A stretch of 64,000 nt of DNA from Callaeas wilsoni (GCA_013398955.1 VWPU01010316.1:62001-126000); one strand, 5' to 3'. Shown: positions 12,817 through 27,948, numbered from the stretch's first letter. Numbers and translations: made by a program. Notes: generated from the letters alone by a model not told the origin.

Positions 12817-15800
12817 GTGAGAATGCTGCTAGCTCTGGTGCAAATGGGATGTTTGGAGAGTTTCCTCCAGTTCAGTCTTCTCCATGCATCGGTGATGTCC
12901 CTCTTCTGGGTTGATTGCCAAAAAACTGCTGTTGCTGCTATTAGCGTTGCACAGAAACACTCAGTTTGAGAGCTCAAACAGGCATTAGGGAGGTGAATTT
13001 TTCTGCATTTACACCAAGACTTCTTTCTACTGAGGTTGTGTAAGCAAAGTGCTGAACTGAGCTTTCTCCATTTTCTTATCAGCTGGATGGATCTACTGAG
13101 ATCATTGTAACAACAAGAATGACAAATATAACTGTCAACGTTTCAGTTAAAAAGCTTTATTTCAGTGTTATTAAAACCTAAAATAATGTCAAGAGTTTTT
13201 TAATTCATTCCTTACACAGAACCTAAATATCAAATTGCTAGAATAAAGGATTTGTTTTTCTGCTTTGAAGTGTTGCTGAACCTCTCTCTAGTTTTATAAC
13301 TGTTTTATTTTTGGGTTATTTGTAATAAGCAAATCATTTTCTGTCAGCAAAAAAGGGTTACTAACTAAAACCTTTGTAAAGCAAATTTTATACTAGGCTT
13401 AGAACACAATTAATTATAGGAATTTAGGGCCTGCATTATTTCATTTAACTCTTCAGTTCCACATTGTGTTGTTCAAAGGTGTTTTTGCAGTTCTCTGTTT
13501 TATCTCTTAATCCCTGCCAATTTTTGCTAAGGCCTTGTATATCTTGAACCAATACATTTTTCATACTTTCATACCATGCAGGCTTTTTTTGCTGTGCTGT
13601 CAGCATGCTCTATTTGGTTTTGTAGTTGTGCCTAAACTATTCATTAGTTTTGTAGTTGATAGGACTCTCCATGCTCTTTACTAAGTTTAAGCATCTTAGT
13701 TTTTATGTAGCAGTACGTAGAGACACTCATGTAGCACTAGATCTGTTTTGTCTTTAGATTGCAATAATGTATTATCCAGCCGATTGCCAGTGATACAGCC
13801 TAGGTTATGGGCTTTTTTTAAAGAGGTTTGGTTATATGTCAGACTTTCTTTTAAGAGTAACTAATGCACCTTCTAGCACATGCATCATTTAAAATGTCTT
13901 TTAAGATTTTTTTTTTTTTCTAGTAGGTTTTAAAATTCTTTTTAAAGAAGCTGTTCTGGCATATCTGCTTCGGTCTGTTAAGCCTCAAGGTAAAAATCCC
14001 CAAGGCATGTTTTATGAGATGGCAAGGCATGGTCTGTCAGGTTTTTGAGTTCTTGCCGCTTTGGGGCTGTCTCTAGGACAGTAGTGTCCTTTCATCTCCA
14101 GAGCGTTTGACATCAGATAAATGAAAGGCAAATCTAATGAGTGAGGAAAAACACAGTGGAAAACAATGAACTTCAGAGTTAGAGATAAATGGCCAGAAAG
14201 CCCCTCTGAATTACTGGCAGCATAAACTTGTTCTGTGCCATGCTGTGCTTCTCTCTTTCTCTCCGGTTCACCCAAATGACTAACAGCAACGGGATGATAG
14301 CCAGCATGAGAACATATCCTCATGCACTCACGATAACCTCCCAGTTTTATGTAAGTGTAGAAAGAAAATACATAGTTTCAAGTGTCTTTTCAGAGTGTCA
14401 GAACTGAAGAAACTCCCTATACTGTTCTTTTAGTTGGGAAAACATGCTTTGAGGTAAAATGAGGCATTTTCCCCAAATCCCCAGCCCCCAGACCTGAAAC
14501 TTGGCATTCTGCATTCATGGATTTTCAAACGGTACTTTGCCACTTCAAGTTGTTTTTTTGATGTTTGGGGTTCCTGTCCTGAGACTGAAAAACAGAGACA
14601 AGCATGATTGTATGCAAGGCAGTTGTGTGGGAAGTGCTGCACAGTAACACTGTTTCTGAAGAACAGAAACAGGGAAACTAAGAAATGCTGCAAAAGTAAC
14701 TCAAATTTCTTCCAGCTGATGCTGTTTGTGTCAAAGTGCTTAATTGCAAGTTGCAACACACCTGATTTACATGGGTAAAGAAATGAGCAAAGTTGACTCT
14801 TCAGCTCTGTAGTTCAGCCAGTTAACATTCTTATGCTGGAAAAAACCCCCAACATTTATATTAGGTATTCTGCTTCAGGTGTTTGGAAACTAATCAAGTT
14901 CAGAGCTGCTGAAGTATTCATGCCAACCAAGAAAATACTGTGTAAAGCACTGTGTTTCTAAAAGCAAAGAAATTTAGGAAGGGAGGGATTATGGCTCTGA
15001 AACTTAGCTTCTAGTTGCTTGCTACGGGCTAGATCACATGGTGCTTACAGATTCTTCCCTAATACTGGTGTTGTATATAGTTCTTGCACTTTTGTGAGTT
15101 GTTATGAGTAATATTTAAGACCATATTTTAAATACAGATGTTGTTTAATAGCAGTTGTTTTGAAAGTGACATTTGTGTTTACTTGTATTCAGTGGTAGTT
15201 CTTCAGAGTAGTTCTTCTCCTTTGTGCTCCTGATGTGTGCTGCTGAAAACTGAGGCTTCTCATTCTTATTTAGTGTAATGAAAGCTTTAATTATAAATTT
15301 TAATGCAGAAGGAAATCCCTGGTAAAATATTTCATTAAAATTGCTCAATTCAGTTTTTAACTATGAAAAAGAATTTCATGTCTGTCTTCTGTATACTTCA
15401 GAAGAACTAGAAGATGATGTTATTTTAACTTTTAAATAACAAGCTCAGTCTTGAAAGGAGACTTGCAAAGAATGCTTGCTCTGCAGTCTTTCTCCCCACA
15501 GAATATTGGCAATGTTGACTTTTTAGTGGTATTTCAGAATGAGACAAATCCTAGTGCATCACTCCTGCAATGGATATGTGTATGCTAGAAAAGATTTGAA
15601 TTCATGTTTGCAGAGACTTGGGTTTAATTAAATTAAAAATAAGCATCGCTCCTGTATAATCAGGTTCATTCTAACAGTGGAATCTATCGTAGCCAAGACA
15701 GCTCTCGTGCTCTGCCTCAGTAAATTTTCAGAAGGTGAATAGGTGTTAGGATTGGTTTTCCGATAGGTATGTGTCCTGAGGTGAACAGAACTTCTGTTTT

Positions 15801-18800
15801 CAGGACAGACTGGAATTATTGCACAAATACTGACCTAAATATCGAACTTGGTGACATACTTACTCCAAATAGGTCACTTTTAGATATGCTGATTTAGCCT
15901 CAAACAGAATATTTTTAAAAGCTGGAGATGTGTCTTGTTCGTTAATATTGATAGTTCTATACCACAGTGCATTTCTTTCCTTTTACTTTCCAAAAACTGG
16001 AAGCCTAATTAAGGAAGCTTAAAAGGAAAACAACAGCAACAGATTTGGTCCTTTGTGATCTAATGCATTTGTTCTCTTGCCAAATGTTGAAAAATAAGCT
16101 TATGCAACTGGGATGGGGGAGCAGAGGGGAAAGAAAGGAACATCTTCACAGCTTTAAAGAATTTTGTCTGCATAAAGTTGTCACGATGGTTCTGGAACTG
16201 GCACAATTACTTGCACAGCAGATCTGCCACTGTTTGCTACTTAAATGTCAAATGCAGAAGGACGGGGCAAAGAACGTGTATTTAACAGTGAGGAGGACGT
16301 GATGAGGGCATTCCTCTTTGCCACTTCCAAAAGCTAAAAATCTACACCCTTAATGTAGAAGACATAGAAGTGTTATGCATACAGTGTTACGGAGTGGTGG
16401 GACTTGCTGTTATGAGGCTTTTATTTGGGATGTGGTCTGCTGTTTGATGCTTCTGACAGCTAAACCTAACCATTTTTCAGTGTGTGAAATTTCTGTTGTG
16501 AGTGTTGCCTATGACACAATTCATGACATGGATGGTTTGGCTGGAGTATAAAAGGATTAGCAGTCCTCTATGTTCCAAGGCATGCAGTTAAAATGGGATC
16601 TCACTGTCTGCCTTGGAAACTCAGTATTGCAGAGCTTATTCCAGGATGCATTACAGAATTTTATCTTCTTGGAAATAGTGTGCCCCACTGGGCGTGCCAG
16701 GATGGGTGATCTGACCCCACAGAACTTCTCCCCTCCTGGCTGCAGGAGAGCAGGAATTGTGTCAACAGCTTCATGGGGCAATTATTTCTTCCTTCAGTGC
16801 TCGGTTCAATGGGGCAGGTAGAGGAATAGAGGCGATGAGAGACAAGGGCTGTAAATAGTGCATGTCTGTGTAGGTAAGGAGAGGGGTACGGGCACACAGC
16901 CCTGTGTGTGTGCACACCATCGACCAGAGTTGGACACCACATTCCCAGAGTTGGCTGGGAATAAGTTCTTGTGTGGGGCTTTGGTGCCTACACGCAGAAG
17001 AACCCTGCTGTTGAAAATACAAGGAATGTCCAAAAATAGGATTAAAAACCTATGAAATTTAAGAATTTTCTCTCGTGTGCTTTTATATTTTCCTTTCCCT
17101 GTTTCAGTCACCTTTGTGTTAAAGTCTGTAGTGGAAGTGTGTGGTGTTCCAAACAACCGTAGCCTGCTGTGAAAAAGGAGAGACTAAATTATGATGTCAG
17201 TGTACATTATGTTTAAAGCATGGTAAAAATAGCAAGAATAGCAAATTCGACTGAGAAGGGCGTGCTGCCATATTGGCCTCATTCCTTTCATGTCAGTGCA
17301 GAATGCTCTCTTCATACATTTACTTGCACTGTGAAACTAGCAGAAAATAAGAACAGATTAGAATTTAGTTCATGCTATACAAGTAAGTAATGCAGGAGCC
17401 TCTACAGTTGTAGTCTCTGTCTTTTCTCAGCTTGTGTAGAAATCTACCTGAAGCAGCAGTACAAAATTATTGGTTTTGCTTTCTTTCCTCTAAAGTTACC
17501 TAGTTCTGACCATCTGCGTCAGTCTTCTAATTATTTTTTCAGTACAAGTTTTGACAATTGTGTACAGAGACCCTTGTAAAAGGGGAGTATGAACCCTGTA
17601 AAGAGGACAAAGCAGATCTATAACTCTGATAATATGATTTTTATTTCTGATGAGGAGAAAAGGTTTGAGTTCTGACCACATACTTGGTGCTACAGACCAT
17701 GTTTATATATATAAATTATACGGAATTTAAAAATTAATTCCTGACCTTGACTGCAGTTCTGCAAATATATTTCCAAAATAGAAGACCAAGATGATTAGCT
17801 TTTGGATGTGTTTTACAGGAACCGTGGTGAGGAAATGCAGTGAGCAACAATTGAGCATTACTGCTAAAGATGTACCTGCTTTTCAGCTGTGCTTCATCCA
17901 CCTTTGAGAGGGGGAAAGATCATCAACCGTGGGACTCGTTTTCATTCAGCACATAAGATTCTGCTCATTAATTAAAATGATGGGAAATAAGCCATATCCA
18001 CTTGTGCATATAGCGTCATCTTTATTTCAGATACTATCAAATGTTAGTGTTCAGCTTTCTCCTGTCAGCCATGGTCAAGCAGGAAAAGTTTTGTGAGAAA
18101 CTTCCACACAAGCTTCATTGTGGAACACAGACTTTGCAGAGCTTTTTAATACAAAATACGGCTTCCAATCTGTAAAGAAGGCTTGAAGGCACTAGTCTCA
18201 TGGTTAAGTTAGCCCTACATTGTATTTGCCTTGGCTTGCCCTCTAGGAGATTGACCTATTTCATATGTATTTCTGGATACTATAATGAGCTGTCTTCACA
18301 GAGTTCGTCATTGCAGTGATTTTTATTACCAAGCTTCAGTTGTTTCTGGAGGCATTAAGGACAGGCTTTTCTAAAGCTTACTGGTTAAAATGGGCTCAGA
18401 AAACCTTTTTGCAGAGCTTTGATCACAGAGCAGCACCAATGGTGAGTGTAGGGAAAAATCATATGCAAGGATAAAGTAGTTTATTTCAAGTTATTTGTAA
18501 TGTTACTTGTTACAGTGCTGCCAATTCATACTTTTATGTCACTGGATGCACTCTCTCCTCTCCAAGTGTCTGTTAAGCCCCCTAAGCAATGGATAACCTT
18601 GTTCTGGAGGACTACTGTGGGGAACTTTACTTTCCATGCAATTTGAATTTCTAGGTTAGTATTCTTACTTTTACTGTTTGCCGTTGGTTATCACCTGTGG
18701 TCATTCTACAGAGAATGATTATGTTGCAGTTAGGAGTTTCTGACATTTCCTTTAGCTTTATAGTCTTAGTCCATGTGTTTGAGTGTACCATTGTGATTCT

Positions 18801-21800
18801 GGGCTGCCTGTTTTTGTGTGTGTGTTGGGAACATGTTGGAGGTCAGGAATGTGCTGGTCACTGAGAAGGTGACCCTAAAGTAGTTGGTTTGTTTCTTATG
18901 CCAGTTGTGCTTGGAGGCTGGAAAATGAGTCTTTTTTCTAATATGACCTAAAAATTAGTTTAGTGTACTGCCAGCATCAGTGGGCATCTTTTGACAATAG
19001 CCTTTAACCAAAGCTTGTTTTCTTTGGGAATAACAGTTTGGATTTCTTCACACTTGAGACTAAGCAGCACCACTAGCCTGTTGGAAAAGTTGCTTCAACA
19101 TCTAGTGAAGAAAAGAGAACCCGGAAAGGTTTTCTCATTTTTCGGTGGGTCTTTTTTTGAGCTGATCCTTACTTACAGGAAACATGATGACTCTAAGTTT
19201 AGTACAAGGAAACCATTTTTTCCCCTTATACCATAAAATGACAATATTGAGATAATACTTTCTCTAAAAATAGATCCCTAAAAATAAACCCACAGCTTCC
19301 TTTTGGTGGTGATTATAAGTACTCAAACATAAACAAACCTCTGGTTTCCATGTGGAACTTGACTTCCTTTTCTCTGTGTGCACAAAATCTTCGGTATTTG
19401 GGACCTTTGCTCTGAAGTCATATCTGGTCATTCTTGCTGTTGGTGGCTTCTTATCATCTCAAGTGTGAAAGCAGAAGATTGGGCAAAACAAACTTGAAGC
19501 CAGTTTTGTTTGTCTTTTGATGATAACACTTGAAAGTGTTCCTCCTCCTCTTTCCCTGCAAAGCTTATTCTTTTGTGCCTTTTGTTATTAGAGGTTAGTT
19601 GACATTTTGGAAATAAACTTCTGGGTGTGTTTCAGTGTAGTCAGTCTCTCTTAGTGGTTTAGGAGGGAAGTGTGGTATTTTGTCTCAGCTGATTAGTTTT
19701 GCATGTCAGAATAGTTTAGCCAATTTTAAAGTGTAATGATGACTTTAAGCTCTTCATTTCTGATTTAGAGAAATTATAGTTTCACAGTTTTATTTTTTTT
19801 CTTTTGCTGGAATTTAGATAGTCTATGGTTTTTGTTTTGGGCTTGCTGCCTTCAGTTAATACTAGTTATTGAAGTATTGCAGCCAAGAGTAAGAACATAA
19901 AACTAGGTATTGCCCACACATCTGGAATAGCATTTAAGTACTGTCTTTTGAAGGCTCCAAATCAGATTCTGGTATTACCGAAGCTGAATCTGTGCAGCTC
20001 TTGCATAACTATGGGAAAGCATCACCTAGAAGCTCAGTGAGGTGCTGCATATGTTACCTTTTAAGGTGTGTTCAATCCAGAAGGATCCCAAAGTGTTTTC
20101 AGTAATCTCTGGGAGTGGAGGAGTAGAAGCAGCAGGGAAATGAATGTAATGTTGCTCCTAATGACGCTCAGGGGAACCAAGTGTCCGCAGTGAGCACATC
20201 TCAGAAGACAGGAGGGGATTGCAGAGACTGAGATATTGCACAGTATTTTGGTATGTGATAGTGGAGCTGGTCGTGAAACTGAATGGCTGTAACACTGAAA
20301 GCCTTTCCAAGCAAAGTCGAGCAGCAAGGAAGAAAGGAGAGGAATTATTAGCAAAACCTAACTTTAGGGACGTTTACTCTCCTTAGGCCTTTTCTGTAGT
20401 CAGTGGAGAAGGATTAAAGTCTCCAAGGAGAAGAGGGAATGAGTGCTGGAGACCAGTTTTAGGCCGCAGGCCACTAGAGCTATATTAATGATTATTTGTA
20501 TTACAAAACACTTGGGCCAGAAGGCCTTTCAGAGTTACAATGGAATAATGGCATGAAAAGAGTTCATCTCATTGTAGAATTAATCCATATGATATGGCTG
20601 TGTCAAAGAATCTAGATCAGAAACTGAGGACCTAGCATAATCTCTTACTTAACACAAACAAAAACCCCTACCTCCCTCCATGTGGGACTGGGGAGACTCA
20701 GACAAGCGAACATTCAGTGTAAGTCTTACTGGCACGAGTCTGAAATCTATAGTATATCATAGAATGGTTTGAGTTGAAGAAACCTTAAAGATTATCTAGT
20801 TCTGAAACCCCCAGCGTGGGCAGGGACACCTTGCAGTAGACCAGGTTGCTCAAAGCCCCATATAATCTGACTTTGAACACTTCCAGGAATGGGGCATCCG
20901 CAGCGTCTCTGAGCAACCTTGGATTATCTTTGTGGCCTTCCTCTGGACATGCTTTAAAAAGTTCACGTCTTTATTGTGTTAGAGACCTTAGACCTGGATG
21001 CGGCACTCCGGGTGGGGTCTCACAAGGGCAGAGTAGAAGGGGAGAATCATCTCCCTTGCCCTCCTGGCCACATCTCTTTTCATGCAGCCCAGGCTCTAGT
21101 TGGCCTTCTTGGCTGTGAGGGCACATTGTTGGCTCATGTCTGGCTTTTCATCCACCAGACCCCCAAGTCTCCCTCCACAGGACTGCTCTCAGTGATGACT
21201 TCTACCGGTCTGTATTTACGTCTAGGGTTGCCCCCTGACCCAGGTGCAGCTCCTGGGACTTGAACTTCTTAAATATCATGAGGCTCTTGTGGGCCCACTT
21301 TTCAGGTTTGTCCAGGTTCCTCTGGATGGCATCTCTTCCTTCTGTTGTGTCATCTCTAAGCTTGCTGAGGGTGCGCTTGATCTCGCTATGTCCTTGATAA
21401 AGATACTAAAGAACGTCAGTCTCAAGACCTGTGATCCTGAGGGACACTACCCTCCACCTGACAGAGAGCCATTGACCACAACTTTGGCTGCATCCATCCA
21501 GCTAATTCCTTATCCGCTGAATAGTCCACCCTTCAAATCTATGTCTTTATGATTTGGAGGTAAGGATGTTGTGTGGGACTGTGTTGAAGGCCTTAGAGAA
21601 GTCCAGGTGGATGACATCAGTTGGTCTTCCCTTGCTGACCGCTGCAGTCACAATTGGCCAAGCATGATTTGCAGTTAGTGTCATGTATGTGCCTTAGCAT
21701 TGCTTCTGTGAAGATCTGCTGCATGATTTTCCCATGCTGAAATGAAAAAATGCTAGAGAAAGTCCTTGCTGAAGGGCTGCTCATTGCAAGGTCTGCTTGC

Positions 21801-24800
21801 TTGGCAGTACAGCAGCTTGTCTTTGTAAAAAAATAAATCTAACAGGAATAGTAAGAAGAAAAAAGGATTTTTCGTAATTTTTATGAGACTGTCACCTCTT
21901 TGTCAGTATTTACAAATGATTTATTTTTAGTCAAGCTGTTTTAAGGATGTTAATATTCCTTGCTTCACCAAATGGAGGTTCACATGTCTGAATTATAAGT
22001 AGCTTAATGCTACACTTAATTACTGTCACTGAACTCTTAAGTTGCATCTTAAGCCTTGTCCTTGCAGAGATCTTAGTGTGAGCATTCCAGTGTGACTACC
22101 ACGAAGGTACAGTGTTGATATCATTCCCTGGGTAATACTGATACCAGTACATGATCTCTAAAAGAAGAGTACATTTCCTCCAGGAGGAACAAAAGTACTC
22201 ATATTCTGGTAATGACTTCAGGTACTACCCAGCATTTCCAAATGACAGATGATGAATGTCACCTTTTTTTGTCAAATTCTTGCTGTTAAGATCTTTATAT
22301 TAAACTTGGGACAGCAGCTTTCACATCTATGAAATTTTTTCTGGTCTCCTATTACGAAAAGTAAGGGAGCCCAACTTCTGGTTAATCCCCTTCACATTTT
22401 CCCCTCCCCACACATGTTTGCTAATGCTGTTTTCAGTTGTTAGAGGTTTGCACAAGGGCCAAAAGTAGAAGTGACCTGTTTATAAAACTTTATTCAGAGA
22501 TAAGGAGAGCAGAGAAGGGACAAATTTAAATAATTTTTATGCCCCTGAGTCTTGCTAGCATGAGGTATTTGTACCAGAGGCTTTTGGCTGCTTCACCTGC
22601 AGAGGAGAGGTGGGGCAAGAGTGCCCTGCGAGTGCTGCCACACTGACGTGCACTTCTGCCCTGCCTCTTAGTAGGGAATTACTACTCTGACCTATGGCAG
22701 TGCCTGTTGGGTTTGTGGATCTGAGTGACAGGTGTTCAAGCCTTTGCTGGGTTTTATATTTTCTGTGCGAGGCCCTTAGCTTGAATTGGCATGTATCTAA
22801 TTTAACATTGGAAAGAAAACAAAAAGGAGATGCCAGAAAAGCCAGTACCTTTTTACCCTTGGACTGCTCCCGTATTAAGAGTTGTCATTTAAAAATGAAA
22901 ATGTATGGCTTTAAAGAAAAAAAAAAAACTTTATTCCTCCCTCCCCTTCATTAAGTTTTTTGTCCTTAGATTGTTTACCAGGCTAAGCAGTTCCTCAGCT
23001 CTTGGCTGTGGCTGAGGGTACCAATGTGCTTCCTGGCTGTGGAATTTAGCTCAGTGGAGGGAGGCCTCTCTGCTGAGCAGGGCTTTGATGTTCAAATAGA
23101 AAGGAGGACTAGGATTTGAAGCAAGGTTAGTTCTGAGGTGAGGAGAACCTCTTTGCTTGAAGTTAGTTTAGGTATTTCAAGACAATGTATCACTGTTTAG
23201 TTAAGGCTTGTGCAGGCATTGGTGGGATGTGATGATTATCAAACTGTTTAAAAACAAATCCTAAAGGAGAAAAATTAAACTGCCTTTGTATTGCATGTCT
23301 ACAGCAGGTATAATTTAACACTGTCAACTCAGTTCAAACAGACTGGGAATTTGGCTGCCTGTACAGTGTGGGCTGTTTTGCTATTTTGTCTTCTATTGAG
23401 ATCCTAAGCAGTAATTTCTAATCTGAATAGAGCTATAGGGAATGGGATGAGGGTAAACAGGAAAAAGACATAATTACATTGGTTTAAATTCACACCACAG
23501 GTCACACCAAAAGATGTCCTTGTGTAAACAAGACTTGTGTTTGTCCATACAGCTGGGTTCAGCTGTGCCTATTGCTGACATCCATTGTCAGCAACAGATC
23601 ATTTTTGTAGTATAGCCAAGGCTTTAAAACAAAGACGATAATCAGTCTTGTTGCATAGCTCAGTGACAGAGGTGTCATTATACTGATGGACAAAGCAAAG
23701 TCATTTTTCAGGCCTGTGTAGCAAGAAGCAGCAAAAATATGGGTTGATGCAAGTATTTTTTTGTACTTTTGTTGTCAGCTGCTAAAGATTTACAGTGAAC
23801 CCATACCATACTTTCACAAGTCTTGAAATACTGTTTCCTTTTTAAAAATAATAAGTAAAGAAAATATTAAAATCAGAACACTTTTGCAGACCTTTTTTAT
23901 TTGAAGTGTTGCCTGGAATCTATCTAGGCATCAAAGGTACTGCTGGCTTTTTTGAACAGTTGTTTTTATTTGTAGGTGTATTGTGGCACAAGTAACACAT
24001 GTATAAAAGTGAGTTTTCATGTTAGGGAGACTCCTATTTCTTTGGCATATGTGCAGCTCTCAGGTGGGGAGGAGCAGAAGGCATACTGCCCAAGGGAGGG
24101 AGAGCACTCTCCAGCAGCATTATTTGTGGTGGTACTTGCAGAACAAATCTGCATTTTGTTGCTGCTGTGGGAAAATCAGAAGCCCAATGACAGGTTTTTG
24201 GTGTTTGCAGTGGGTAGACCCAGGGCTTTTTGTAGTACATGTGCTACATTGTGTATCTCTTCTTCAAAACTACACTTAGTTTGCCATATTCATGGGAAGA
24301 CTGAAAAAAATAGAACAGTGTAGGCCTAGGATGCATAACTGAGGTTGCAACAAGAACTGGAGGGGAAAAAAAAAAAACTTCCATTGGGTTTCGAGGTTTG
24401 ATGTACAAAACTCAGTGTGGCCTTACCCCATTACTACTCCTCTGGTATTACAACAGGAGACATTGCAACACAATGACAGACTGTAAAGTGTTTAAAAATC
24501 ATATCCAGGGAATGGAAAAAGCAGACTATTTCATATTGTTGATTTATATTTTTTGATGATTAAATATCCCAGCTTAGAAATGGGCTTCAAAATGTATGAG
24601 GTCTTGCTTTGTGTTTGAGCTGCATGGTTGTCAAATGGTGCATGTCTTGCAGAGACCAGCATTGACTCTGCAGCTCCTGCTGTAGCTCCTGTCACTGAGA
24701 GCTCGTGATGTACCATCTTCCAAAAAGGTCACTGCCCCAGCCATTTTCTCAGTGTTACAGGTGCTGGAAATGCAGCAGTGGTTTCATGTGACACAAGTGT

Positions 24801-27800
24801 GAAGGGTCTGTGCAGTTTGGGATATGATGAGAAGACATTCAAGAGGGGTTGGTCTGGACAGTGGTGGCTTCTGCCTGTGGAGTTGTGAATTGCGCTGCTT
24901 GTGGTTTTATTTTACATATGTGCATATAGCATATCAAACAGCTATACTTAAGAGTTTTCCACAAGAAAACACCAAACAAACCATAACAAGCACTTAATGC
25001 AGGTTCCCTGTGTACCCAGAAAACCTTTCCCTCGAGCAGTTCTACAACACCAACTCTCTTCACTATTTTCATAGGAACATGGATGTGTTGAATGCAGCCC
25101 AGGTAACTTGTTGGGGTGTTTATTTTCAGTGGAATGTTTTGGTTTTGTTTTCTTCCAGTGGAAATACAACTTTCAGCAGATAATGTCCTTTTCTCCAGAT
25201 GCTTTTTATTCTTTGAGTGTGAAGGATATTCTACTCAGCATTTTCCCACCTTTTATCAGCTTATCTCTGCGGTGATTCTCCACAGTGAGTCAGGGAAACC
25301 CAGTGCTTTATTAAAGAACTGTATCATCTTTTAGAAAAAAGTCTTTCCTTGGAATAAACAATAGCAAACTCAAGCATGCGCAGTCTTGCTGCATTGAAGT
25401 CAATTGCAAGATTGATTGATTTCAGAACAACAGAATTTCAGAATTTCAATGTTCTACTTCAAAACAACTGGTGAAAGTTTCTGGTGAACAAAAGAAAGGA
25501 TTAAGATGATGTTCTCCTTTGTTATTCTTCTTTGTTTTTCATCTTGTTGCTCTGTTCTACAGGAATGTTATAGAACAGTATTGAGCAACGAAAAGAAAAA
25601 AGACTTCATCCCTGCCCATGAGAATAACTAGGTGTGTTTATATGAGCTTTCCTTGTAACAATTTAGGAGTTAATTCTTAGAGTACTGGTTGGTAACAAAA
25701 AGACTTTGATAAAATTGCAGTTTATTCCAGAACTAATACCTTTTAAAATACGGTTTTAACTTTTACAATTATGTCTCTGGTAGAAGCATCATTCAATATT
25801 TGTCAATTGCTTGAAAATATTAATTAAATGCTTTGTATAATAAAGTGTTCCTTTTTTCAAAAAAGTCACACAAAAAATAACCAGTACATACAATCTGTAA
25901 AAACAAAATTACTTTTAACTAGATTTTTTTCTCAGGGTCTGACACTTTTAAGAAAGGATTTGCATCCTTTTTTGGGGCAACAGTAGAATTTTTATATTTG
26001 ATTTTGTTTGGCTGCATTATCATGATTCCCACTCAGAGTTACCATTTCTGGTTCTTGAGATATTTTTAGAGTAATGTGCCTTGCTAAGCACTGCTGCGTT
26101 GCTTATTGCTGTTCATATCACATTCCAAAGAAGTAGTTGGAGCAACAGTGTATACAAGCATTACACCTGAAATTAAACATTCCTCCTTTTTAATTTAATG
26201 GGTGTCAGCAGTTTCTCATCTCTTGAGTTGGCAGTGTGATCTGAACTGTACAGTACTGGGCATAAACAGACTGAATACCCAGCATTCAGAAATGACTGCT
26301 CAGTATAGCCTATGAATAATTCTTGTCTCATACTACAAGGGGAAGAAAAATACTAGCTACAGTAACAAAAGGACTGAACTAATTGAGTAACAAAAATTCA
26401 AGCGTTTTAATGGATGTGGGAGGACTGGATTATTAACGGTTGCATTGGAGAAAAACACTGCACTGTCTGTTCCCCTTGAAGCTTATGGCTGTGTGTTTAT
26501 AATAGCAACCACTTATCCTAAGGCCTGTGTAGCTTGCGTTGGAGAGGAAAAAAAATTTCTGTGGCCTTCCCTTCAGTGGCAAACTACTTCACTTACCTCC
26601 TCAAAACCTGATGCCTCTAGTTTCAGAGTACTTTGTGGCAGGGGCTGTATCTCAGCCCAGAAGGTTGAGTGGTGTGTCCTTCATCAGAGTTGAGAAGCTC
26701 TTTTGTCACTTGGTATTGACTAGGAGTTGTTGGGTCTTTTCCTCCTTCTGCCCTTTAGATGTGCTTCAGAACCCCAGCATAAAAGGCCAGTAAAATGATA
26801 GCTTCTTTTGGTGTGTGTGGCTGACCGTACACAGAACCATTTGAGCCCTGATGGTGTGGTCCCAGAGGTCTAAAACGGTGGTGAAATTGTTTGCTTCTCC
26901 TCCTTTGGTTAAGCCACACCTGCTTCAAAAATGCCTTTCCCCTAGCAGTTGACTTCTCTTCCTTGCCCACCATCCCCACTGCCTCACGTTACTGTGTGGT
27001 GGTGCTTTGCCATGTAGCATGTCTGTGACTGCTTTGTGAAAGAGTATTTTTGACAGTGTTGGACAGAAAATATAAGCATTCTCCATTGCAGTCTTGGGTT
27101 TGTTTTTGATTTTACCAGTGATATTTATTTATTTTTAGTGAAGTCTAATAAATAAGTAAAACAGAATGATGTAGTTCATGGAGGTGTGTCCTAGTGGTAT
27201 GGAAAGGGGCAGTCTCGCCATTACTTGAAGAAGTTGCCTATAGGTGTCTGTGGAGTGATGCTAGCTATATGTATAGTAGTAGGTGGTATGATTTTTTTTT
27301 TTTAGCCTCTATAGACTGTGTTTGTTTTACCTTCCTCTTTCTAGAAAAGAGTGTTAAGCCTCCAAATCTGTTTTGTTTTTGTCATATTTTTGATCACTTT
27401 TGAACAGTCTTCTAATTCATTGAGAAGAAATGAGTGCTCAGTGCTTTGCTGCTGGGTTATTTTTTCTCTTCAGCAAGGTGTAAACGGGATAACTCTTCAT
27501 CTGTCATTTAATACCCGTCTAGGACGTATGAAACCAAGACACAGTGATGACTGCTAACCCCTCGCCTCCACTCCCTTGGAGGAGGCAGTGCTACCCAAAG
27601 GACTAAACTAAAGCTTATGTCAAGTATCTTATTTTTTTTTTCTGGTTGTAAAGTATCGCATAACTTCATAAATTAAATTTGATCCGTTTCACTTATTAAT
27701 TTGACAAACCTTTGCTTTTTTCTCCCTGCTAGGCGTCTGTAGGCCTGGATTAAGCACTGAGGCCAAGAAAGAGATCATGGCATAACTTTCAGCAATTATG

Positions 27801-27948
27801 TAAACTGTGTTAAATCAATTATATATGCCAACACTGACTTATGCTGTGCTTAAAAAACAGTTTACTTTGTGCTGGTGGGGGTGAAGGAAATGTTCTTTTT
27901 TTCTTTTTATTACTGTATTAATATATTGGTGTTGTACTTGACTTCCAG
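12817..27948 (+). other. PHLPP1: Intron 3 of PHLPP1 (15.1 kb)
   Basis: The largest complete intron in the window: phase 0, donor gtgaga, acceptor gtacttgacttccag. It holds a ~1 kb CR1 LINE at 20757-21740 and scattered homopolymers: T13 at 13907-13919, A12 at 22917-22928, A12 at 24366-24377 and T12 at 27292-27303. A more GC-rich patch at about 16660-17000 has overlapping short open frames on both strands but no recognisable product. No RNA gene or second gene was recognised. Confidence 0.93.
20757..21740 (-). mobile_element. CR1 LINE, 5'-truncated, ~1 kb
   Basis: The + strand is the reverse complement of a CR1 3' half. It begins with the terminal atcatagaat motif (20757-20766), followed by blocks typical of antisense CR1: attatctagttctgaaaccc, aatggggcatccgcagc, ggccttcctctggacatg, aggttcctctggatggcatc, tgaggtgcgctt-like and tccaggtggatgacatcag. 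An internal part of the consensus appears missing near 20926, where the 3'-UTR-like sequence jumps directly to ttatctttgtggccttcctc. Three open frames on the + strand (20846-21118, 20976-21263, 21244-21552) are antisense translations of this element, not genes. No intact reverse transcriptase remains. Confidence 0.93.

Noticed and set aside
16546..16821. TATA-like gtataaaagg followed by an 83-codon frame at 16570
   Set aside because: The peptide is unrecognised, both strands are open over the same bases, and a TATA-like word is common by chance in A/T-rich introns.
20846..21552. Three overlapping + strand open frames
   Set aside because: They translate an antisense CR1 LINE.
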